From assembly GCA_003857395.1 (NCBI GenBank), contig RPRC01000104.1, forward strand, positions 1-33,000: a stretch of 33,000 nt of DNA, in the 5' to 3' direction. Both the position numbers and the translations under genes were made by a program. How positions within the stretch are numbered: the first letter of the stretch is position 1; each line of letters begins with the position of its first letter. Shown one piece after another: positions 28,026 through 33,000 of the stretch. The notes beneath the pieces were generated by a model. It had not been told where the DNA came from. It ran no database searches and saw only the letters and a program-made list of their open reading frames with translations. The stretch is from Geobacter sp. (GTDB lineage Bacteria; Desulfobacterota; Desulfuromonadia; Geobacterales; Geobacteraceae).

Positions 28026-28558
28026 ACTCGTTCCCGCATTTCGTGTCTGTGGTTAGAGTTATCGTGATAGTGGCTCTGCTCTCGCCCTTCTCTCTCTTTG
28101 CGCAGAGCACTAAGGGCGCTATCGTTGTTGAGATAACAGGATTAAAAAATTCCGATGGCCAGGTAGGGGTACTGCTCTTTTCACGGGAAGAGGGCTTTCC
28201 CATGGACCATAAACAGGCAGTCAAAAAGATTTTTGCCGGGATTCACCGAAAAACGTGCCAGATCACCCTGGAGAATATTCCGTACGGAACGTATGCGGTA
28301 AGCGTGTTCCACGACGAAAACGCTGACGGAAAGTTGAAACAGAATTTTATTGGCATACCGAAAGAGGGCATAGGGGCTTCCAGGAACCCCAGGATCAGGT
28401 TCGGCCCGCCAAAGTTTAAGGAAGCACACTTTACCGTGGATTCAACAGAACACAGGCTTCCCATCACCATGAGGTACCTGCAGACACACCGCGCAGAAAA
28501 AAACGAGGACACCTCGATTCCGGCAGAAAACCACAAGAAAGAATTCAGCCAACCATGA
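28022..28558 (+). CDS. DUF2141 secreted protein
   Basis: A 178-residue protein with a signal peptide (about 1-27, cut near LFAQS) and a transthyretin-like beta domain of the DUF2141 family. The family features are VVEITGLKNSDGQVGVLLFS, then GTYAVSVFHDENADGKL with an Asp-rich DENADG turn, then FIGIPKEGIGAS. A charged tail follows. DUF2141 proteins are often encoded beside carotenoid-type desaturases; their function is not known. It overlaps both neighbours by ATGA, so all three genes are translationally coupled. Confidence 0.85.
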   Translation: MNSFPHFVSVVRVIVIVALLSPFSLFAQSTKGAIVVEITGLKNSDGQVGVLLFSREEGFPMDHKQAVKKIFAGIHRKTCQITLENIPYGTYAVSVFHDENADGKLKQNFIGIPKEGIGASRNPRIRFGPPKFKEAHFTVDSTEHRLPITMRYLQTHRAEKNEDTSIPAENHKKEFSQP

Positions 28559-29415
28559 CCAGAACTGACATAACGCAGCGGAAAGCTCATCAACCACAAC
28601 TATGCACGGAGTTTCTCCAACGCTTTTGTTCCGAGGTCTACACCCATTACCATGCTCACCCCCGCACCCTTCCGTGGCGCGAAACCAAAGACCCCTACCA
28701 TATCTTGGTTTCCGAGATCATGCTCCAGCAGACAAGGGTTGAGCGGGCCATTGGCAAGTACCGCGAGTTTCTCGCCGCATTTCCTGATGTCTCCGCCCTG
28801 GCGCAGGCACCCCTGCGCGAGGTTCTGCAGGTTTGGCAGGGTCTCGGCTACAACCGCAGGGCGATAGCCTTGCAGGAAACGGCAAAAAAGGTGGTCCTTG
28901 ACTACAACGGCATCCTTCCCGACACGCCGAAACAACTGCGAACCCTCCCCGGTATCGGCAGCTACACGGCCGGAGCAATCGCGGCTTTCGCCTTTCAGCA
29001 ACCGGTACTTTTCATTGAAACCAATATCAGGGCGGTATTTATCCACTGTTTTTTCCAGGACAGACACGATGTGAAAGACAGTGAAATCATGCCGCTTGTC
29101 AGGGCCACTCTCGACACAACAAATCCCAGAGAATGGTACTACGCCCTCATGGATTACGGCGTCATGCTGAAACGAACCCACAGCAACCCCTCGAGAAAAA
29201 GCGCGCACCATACCCGTCAAAGCCGCTTCGAGGGCTCAGACCGGCAACTACGGGGGAAAATCCTGAAATTCCTTCTTCAAAAACCGCTCTCCCGAAAAAA
29301 AGAAATATTCCAAGTTCTGCCAGCAGACCCGCAACGGCTGGAAATGATCCTGGAAAGTCTGGGAAAAGAGGGATTTATCGTTAGAAAGGGGACAAAATAC
29401 ACTATCGCCGGGTAG
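28555..29415 (+). CDS. MutY-like HhH-GPD DNA glycosylase without the Fe-S cluster
   Basis: A 286-residue adenine-glycosylase-like protein. The MutY N-terminus LPWRETKDPYHILVSEIMLQQTRV (39-62, in two parts) includes catalytic Glu54. The helix-hairpin-helix is LPGIGSYTAGAI at 131-142. The position of the catalytic Asp (ILDGNVKRV in E. coli MutY) reads FIETNIRAVF, with Glu155 in place. After the GPD fold the four cluster cysteines are absent (MLKRTHSNPSRKSAHHTRQ), and the NUDIX-like MutY C-terminal domain is replaced by a short winged-helix-like tail. It belongs to a cluster-less MutY-related clade. Activity on A:8-oxoG is likely but unproven. Confidence 0.85.
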   Translation: MTRTDITQRKAHQPQLCTEFLQRFCSEVYTHYHAHPRTLPWRETKDPYHILVSEIMLQQTRVERAIGKYREFLAAFPDVSALAQAPLREVLQVWQGLGYNRRAIALQETAKKVVLDYNGILPDTPKQLRTLPGIGSYTAGAIAAFAFQQPVLFIETNIRAVFIHCFFQDRHDVKDSEIMPLVRATLDTTNPREWYYALMDYGVMLKRTHSNPSRKSAHHTRQSRFEGSDRQLRGKILKFLLQKPLSRKKEIFQVLPADPQRLEMILESLGKEGFIVRKGTKYTIAG

Positions 29416-29505
29416 TCCCGTTGCCGTACTTCCTGCAGGCACCGAGACCCTCTTGCGTATTTTTCAGCCAAACGAAGAAACTCTAAGAAAAATTTCCGTC
29501 AGCCC

Positions 29506-29534
29506 TTGCCAGCACGCATTCGGCATGATACGCT
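29506..29534 (+). promoter_or_regulatory. possible promoter for the patB leader transcript
   Basis: TTGCCA (29506-29511, 5/6), 17 bases, TACGCT (29529-29534, 3/6). The -35 is identical to that of mreB. The transcript would start near 29541, just before a GGAGG and the mini-ORF. Confidence 0.3.
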
Positions 29535-29554
29535 TAAAAGCAAGAAAGGAGGCG

Positions 29555-29611
29555 ATGATTCACGACCGTTGTCTCACATCCTATAAGAAGTGCAGATGTC
29601 GGGCGGGATGA
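29555..29611 (+). CDS. Cys-rich leader mini-ORF upstream of patB (18 codons)
   Basis: ATG 29555 to TGA 29609-29611 encodes MIHDRCLTSYKKCRCRAG, with three cysteines in 18 residues. A strong GGAGG lies upstream (29548-29552), but only two bases from the ATG, which is tight. The stop overlaps an ATG (29608) in the patB frame as ATGA. It lies before a terminator-like hairpin and a C-S lyase gene, so a leader-peptide role is possible. It is short and could be chance. Confidence 0.3.
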   Translation: MIHDRCLTSYKKCRCRAG

Positions 29612-29666
29612 AAATCCTTCCTGAATTGCCCCCAGACCGGGGGAACAGTTACGAAAGAAATGACGA

Positions 29667-29697
29667 AAGGCTGGGAGTAGGACACTCCTGGCCTTTT
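29667..29697 (+). terminator. terminator-like hairpin just upstream of patB (possible attenuator)
   Basis: A 12-pair stem (29667-29678 with 29684-29695, two G-T pairs) around AGGAC, running into TTTTGTAT. It ends 15 bases before the patB ATG. The segment CCCCCAG (29629-29635) can pair with CTGGGAG (29671-29677) at six of seven positions, which would break the terminator. A second hairpin CCCCC/GGGGG lies at 29629-29643. This set of exclusive pairings is what an attenuator would show. Confidence 0.55.
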
Positions 29698-29712
29698 GTA
29701 TATCGGGGCGCA

Positions 29713-30879
29713 ATGAAAAGGGAAACCTGTATCGTCAGCAATTTTGATCAAATCATCGAGCGGAGGGGCACCTCCAGCGAGAAGTGGGATCGGTATCGGG
29801 ATAAAGACATTATCCCTCTCTGGGTTGCCGACATGGACTTTCGATCGCCCCAACCGATTATCGATGCCCTGCTGAACAGGGTTGACCATGGTATTTTTGG
29901 TTACACCCGCCCACTGGAAGGGCTGTCGGCAGCTGTCATCAGACACCTGGAAAATGAATACGACTGGAGCATTGAGGAAGAGTGGATTGTCTGGCTGCCA
30001 GGCCTTGTAACGGGCCTCAATCTGGCCTGCCGGGCTGTCGGGGACGATGGAGATGAGGTTCTCAGCGCCGTGCCGGTCTACCCTCCCTTCCTCAGCGCAC
30101 CGCGCAATTCCCTCCGCAATCTGGTTACCACGCATCTGGTGGAGGACGGAGACCGCTGGGTTTTCGACTTTAACGGCATGGAGCGGGCAATCACCGGCAG
30201 AACCCGGCTATTCCTCCTCTGCAATCCCCATAACCCGGTAGGACGCGCCTTCAGCCGGGAGGAGCTCTGCGCGGTCGCAGAGATATGCCTGCGTCACCGG
30301 CTCTTCATCTGCTCCGACGAGATCCACTCCGGTCTGATCCTGGACAGTGACAAAAAACACATCCCGATCGCCAGCCTCTCCACGGAAATCGCTTCCCGCA
30401 CCATCACCCTCCTTGCCCCGAGCAAGACCTTCAACATTCCCGGGCTCGGCTGCGCCCTTGCCGTAATCCCCGATCCGGGACTTCGCGGGCGATTCCTCCA
30501 GGCCATGGCCGGTATCGTACCGTCAGTAAACACCCTCGGTTTTACCGCGGCGCTTGCCGCCTACCGAGACTGCTCAGTCTGGCACCGCGAGCTCCTCGAA
30601 TATTTGAGAGGAAACCGTGACCTGGTTCGCCAAGCCATCAACGGAATGAAAGGGCTCTCCATGCACAATCTGGAAGCGACCTATCTGGCTTGGATCGATA
30701 CGAGAAAAAGCGCTATCAAGGATCCGCCCTCATTCTTCGAACAAGCCGGAGTTGGGCTCTCGCGAGGCGCCGATTTCGGCGATCCCGGATTCGTCCGGCT
30801 CAACTTCGGCTGCCCGCGCCCCCTGCTCCGAACGGCCCTGGAGAGAATGGCAGCAGCCTGCAACTCAAGCATTTCCTGA
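29713..30879 (+). CDS. patB: PatB/MalY-type PLP-dependent cystathionine beta-lyase (C-S lyase)
   Basis: A 388-residue fold-type I aminotransferase-like enzyme of the MalY/PatB group, which cleaves cystathionine or cysteine conjugates to thiol, pyruvate and ammonia. The N-terminus FDQIIERRGTSSEKWDRY and PLWVADMDF are group signatures. NPHNPVGRAFSREEL is the substrate region, SDEIHSGLIL carries the PLP Asp, and SKTFNIPGLG holds the PLP lysine (Lys238). The frame is open to 29590. The ATG at 29713 gives the normal family start; the upstream part overlaps the leader hairpins. The ribosome site is weak (GGGGCGC). It appears monocistronic. Confidence 0.92.
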   Translation: MKRETCIVSNFDQIIERRGTSSEKWDRYRDKDIIPLWVADMDFRSPQPIIDALLNRVDHGIFGYTRPLEGLSAAVIRHLENEYDWSIEEEWIVWLPGLVTGLNLACRAVGDDGDEVLSAVPVYPPFLSAPRNSLRNLVTTHLVEDGDRWVFDFNGMERAITGRTRLFLLCNPHNPVGRAFSREELCAVAEICLRHRLFICSDEIHSGLILDSDKKHIPIASLSTEIASRTITLLAPSKTFNIPGLGCALAVIPDPGLRGRFLQAMAGIVPSVNTLGFTAALAAYRDCSVWHRELLEYLRGNRDLVRQAINGMKGLSMHNLEATYLAWIDTRKSAIKDPPSFFEQAGVGLSRGADFGDPGFVRLNFGCPRPLLRTALERMAAACNSSIS

Positions 30880-30971
30880 AAGGAAAACGTCCCCTTCGAA
30901 TCGCTGCAACAAGACAGCGGTATCTATCGACGAAACCGATACATCAATGAATATGCTTCGATATTATCAAT

Positions 30972-30999
30972 TTGACTTATGAAATGATTCCATTACTAT
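30972..30999 (+). promoter_or_regulatory. promoter of the MauE-rhodanese operon
   Basis: TTGACT (30972-30977, 5/6), 16 bases, TACTAT (30994-30999, 4/6). The start would be near 31006, about 40 bases before the gene start. Confidence 0.5.
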
Positions 31000-31047
31000 C
31001 GTCCCTCGGCAGCATATCTCACGAAACAATTCATGATTGAGGCAACC

Positions 31048-31530
31048 GTGCCATCCGGCTTGAACACCACTACCTTCTGGTCCTATAACCTTCTCAGAGT
31101 CCTCATAGGCGGTATATTCATCTATTCGGGAGCCGTGAAACTGCTGGACGTCAAAGGGTTTGCCCGAATGATCTCTTTGTACGATCTCGTTCCAGAACAG
31201 TTACTGGCACCTGTTGCCATTGGCCTGCCGGGACTGGAACTGCTGGCCGGGATCGGCATACTGTTCGAAATTCCCGGAGCACTTTCCGCGATCTTTGCCA
31301 TGCTCCTCATGTTCTGTTCCATTCTCTGGTACGGTATCCTGAAGGATCTCGACATAGATTGCGGATGTTTTTCCACTGCGGAACTAAAGGGACAGGACAG
31401 CCTCAGGCAGGCCCTCTATCGCGATTTCGTCATGATTGCCGGCTGTTGTTATCTCTACCTGTACCGGTTCCTCCGCATCCGGCGTGAACGTGGGGCCGAT
31501 GTACCGGTAAAATTCATAAAAATCATTTAG
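31048..31530 (+). CDS. MauE/DoxX-like membrane protein
   Basis: A 160-residue protein with four hydrophobic helices in the DoxX/MauE pattern. Helix 1 has RVLIGGIFIYSGAVKLLD; later come YDLVPEQLL, LPGLELLAGIGILFE and IDCGCFS, a conserved Cys pair after helix 3. MauE-type proteins are tied to disulfide or thiol chemistry in the periplasm. An ATG lies at 31033, but the in-frame GTG at 31048 has TGAGG five bases upstream and is the better start. It precedes the rhodanese gene by 12 bases; together they suggest a periplasmic sulfur or thiol relay. Confidence 0.85.
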   Translation: MPSGLNTTTFWSYNLLRVLIGGIFIYSGAVKLLDVKGFARMISLYDLVPEQLLAPVAIGLPGLELLAGIGILFEIPGALSAIFAMLLMFCSILWYGILKDLDIDCGCFSTAELKGQDSLRQALYRDFVMIAGCCYLYLYRFLRIRRERGADVPVKFIKII

Positions 31531-31542
31531 GAGGAAGTACCT

Positions 31543-32055
31543 ATGGCCGTAACAATGAAACGCATCATCCCCGCAACACTCACCCTTCTTGCCCTGACAC
31601 TCCTGGCAACAAACGCTTTTGCCTGGGGAGCTAAGGAGCTTGAAAACGAGAAAGGCGCCATGACCTTCTCCGCGGAAGTGGAACGAGGCGGGTATAAAGT
31701 CGTGTCCACGCCGGAACTGAAAAAGTGGATGGATGAGAAAAAGGACATGCTCATTATCGATACCATGCCCTATGAAGACAGCTACAAAAAGAATCACATC
31801 TCCGGAGCAAAACAAATGGAATTCCCCATCCCGGAGATGAAATCCATTGACGACAAGAAAAAAGCCGAACTGGTGAAACTGCTTGGAACGGACAAAAACA
31901 GACTCATCGTTTTTTATTGCGGATTTACCAAGTGCACGCGCAGCCACAACGCCGCGATGTGGGCAGTCAAACTCGGCTACAAAAACGTCTATCGCCTGCC
32001 CGGCGGCGTCAAGGCCTGGAAAGAGTCTGATTATCCGGTCGGCGAAGTCAAGTAA
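31543..32055 (+). CDS. periplasmic rhodanese-domain protein
   Basis: A 170-residue single-domain rhodanese with a signal peptide (about 1-27, cut near NAFAWG). The domain begins with YKVVSTPELKKWMDEKKD. The active-site loop is YCGFTKCTRSH with nucleophile Cys126 and a second cysteine five residues later, and it ends with the usual GGVKAWKESDYPV. It could move sulfane sulfur or act as a thiol protein outside the cytoplasm. AGGAGG about eight bases before the ATG supports the start. It is co-transcribed with the MauE-like gene and ends at a strong terminator. Confidence 0.92.
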   Translation: MAVTMKRIIPATLTLLALTLLATNAFAWGAKELENEKGAMTFSAEVERGGYKVVSTPELKKWMDEKKDMLIIDTMPYEDSYKKNHISGAKQMEFPIPEMKSIDDKKKAELVKLLGTDKNRLIVFYCGFTKCTRSHNAAMWAVKLGYKNVYRLPGGVKAWKESDYPVGEVK

Positions 32056-32088
32056 AGCCCAATCCTCACGCAACATGCCTGAAAGCAC

Positions 32089-32140
32089 AAGGGGCCTGAT
32101 GATGGAATGCAGAAACAGTTCCAGCCATCAGGCCCCTTTT
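32089..32140 (+). terminator. intrinsic terminator after the rhodanese gene
   Basis: A 13-base stem (AAGGGGCCTGATG with CATCAGGCCCCTT) with an inner TGGAA/TTCCA pairing and a following TTTT. It lies 33 bases after the stop. Confidence 0.85.
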
Positions 32141-32268
32141 CTGTCAGCTCCGAGTTTCAACCCGTCAATTACTACGTGAAAAGGGGATCTAACCGGAGCA
32201 GATTCCCGAATAATTCAGTGAATAGTCAACGCAGAACATCGGAGGCAACATGCAGCCGCTTGCATTGA

Positions 32269-33000
32269 CTACTTCCCGGCTTTGACACTGATGACATATT
32301 TCAGATACCGCCCCTCCGGAAAGGTGACCGGGTAGGGAAAATCCTCCGGCTGACCGGCCAGACTGATTACCCGCAGATCGCAACCCGATTTAAGAGCACC
32401 GCGTCGCAACTCCTTGAGGTAGTCGGCAAGATCCAGTTTCTGGTGGTTGGATGAGCTGATCAGCATTCCGCCGTCACACAGAAGCGGCAGCGCCGCGGCA
32501 ACCAGTTCGGAGGTGCCGCCACGGGTAGTGAAACGGCTCTTGCCAGTGGTGGAAAAGGACGGGGGGTCCATCAGGATGATATCATATTCTTTCTTTTTTA
32601 CCGCCAGATCAGCCAACACCGCCAGGCAATCACCCACGAGGAACTCGTAGCGCTTGGGATTGAGCTGGTTGATGCCGAAATTGGCCCGGGCCCAGTCCGT
32701 ATAGCCGGACGAGACATCCACCGTGGTCACCTGGCTTGCCCCGGCGGCAGCGGCAGCCACGGAAAAAGCCCCGGTGTAGGCAAACAGGTTCAGTAGCCGT
32801 TTCCCCACCACGCGTATCATCAGATCGCGGCGGTTGCGGCGCTGGTCAAGAAACAACCCGGTGTTCAGCCCCTGCTCCAGGCTGACAAGAAAGTTGAGGC
32901 CGTTTTCGCGCACCTCGAGCTGCTGCGGTGCCGCTTTGCCGCTGAGCAGGCGACCGTAACGCTTGCTGTCACTAACCGCCTCCAATTCCCTGGTTTTCTG
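32269..33000 (-). CDS. RlmI-like class I rRNA methyltransferase (partial, C-terminal part)
   Basis: The frame runs off the right edge; about 243 C-terminal residues are visible. It has a class I methyltransferase domain: the NTGLFLDQRRNR segment typical of RlmI/RlmK-like enzymes, SAM motif I LLNLFAYTGAFSVAAAAAGA, VTTVDVS, and motif IV DIILMDPPSFS. These belong to the 23S rRNA m5C1962 (RlmI) family, which has an N-terminal PUA domain that would lie outside the window. The rRNA position is inferred from family only. It converges on the rhodanese operon. Confidence 0.85.
   Translation of the reverse strand, partial: QKTRELEAVSDSKRYGRLLSGKAAPQQLEVRENGLNFLVSLEQGLNTGLFLDQRRNRRDLMIRVVGKRLLNLFAYTGAFSVAAAAAGASQVTTVDVSSGYTDWARANFGINQLNPKRYEFLVGDCLAVLADLAVKKKEYDIILMDPPSFSTTGKSRFTTRGGTSELVAAALPLLCDGGMLISSSNHQKLDLADYLKELRRGALKSGCDLRVISLAGQPEDFPYPVTFPEGRYLKYVISVKAGK

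Overview
The window looks like a chromosomal segment of a Geobacter-type bacterium (Desulfuromonadales/Geobacterales). This is inferred from the moderately GC-rich coding, the joining of the rod-shape genes to ADP-heptose genes, a CHASE4 hybrid kinase with a PAS domain, and the many short gene couplings. No rRNA, tRNA, CRISPR array, insertion sequence or phage gene was seen.

Layout. (1) 2-4126, plus strand: the tail of a DUF2339-type membrane protein coupled to a DUF3999 protein and a small conserved protein, then an exported MsrA and an MFS transporter. (2) 4138-6603: a chemoreceptor on the minus strand with its own terminator, then about 790 bases with no convincing gene. (3) 6604-18721, minus strand: the core of the window, a long envelope cluster. 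Read in its own direction it is mreB, a glycosyltransferase-like gene, gmhA, a deoxyhypusine-synthase-like gene of unknown role, hldE, a REP-like inverted repeat, gmhB, a second promoter, rfbA, rfbC, mreC, a newly noticed 34-codon gene, mreD, mrdA and rodA. It joins the elongation machinery (MreB/C/D, PBP2, RodA) to making of the LPS core sugar ADP-heptose and dTDP-sugars. (4) 18746-24117, plus strand: a PpiD/SurA-like foldase that has lost its parvulin domain, purC, and a hybrid histidine kinase, with strong hairpin terminators after the first two. (5) 24179-25930, minus strand: a small operon of a zinc-ribbon protein, a putative molybdenum-cofactor carrier and an O-methyltransferase. (6) 25931-29415: about 600 bases of AT-richer DNA with a possible broken Cys-rich gene, then a tightly coupled trio of a CrtI-type desaturase, a DUF2141 secreted protein and a MutY-like glycosylase without Fe-S cysteines. 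(7) 29506-30879: a PatB/MalY C-S lyase behind a leader with a Cys-rich mini-ORF and a terminator just before the gene. (8) 30972-32140: a MauE/DoxX-like membrane protein plus a periplasmic rhodanese, with a promoter and a terminator at the ends. (9) 32269-33000, minus strand: the C-terminal part of an RlmI-like methyltransferase that runs off the window.

The least ordinary items are the patB leader (attenuator-like), the parvulin-less PpiD, the 34-codon membrane ORF between mreC and mreD, the unknown gene inside the heptose pathway, and the inverted repeat lying over the rfbA promoter. All functions are read from motifs and gene order; no database search or folding program was run.
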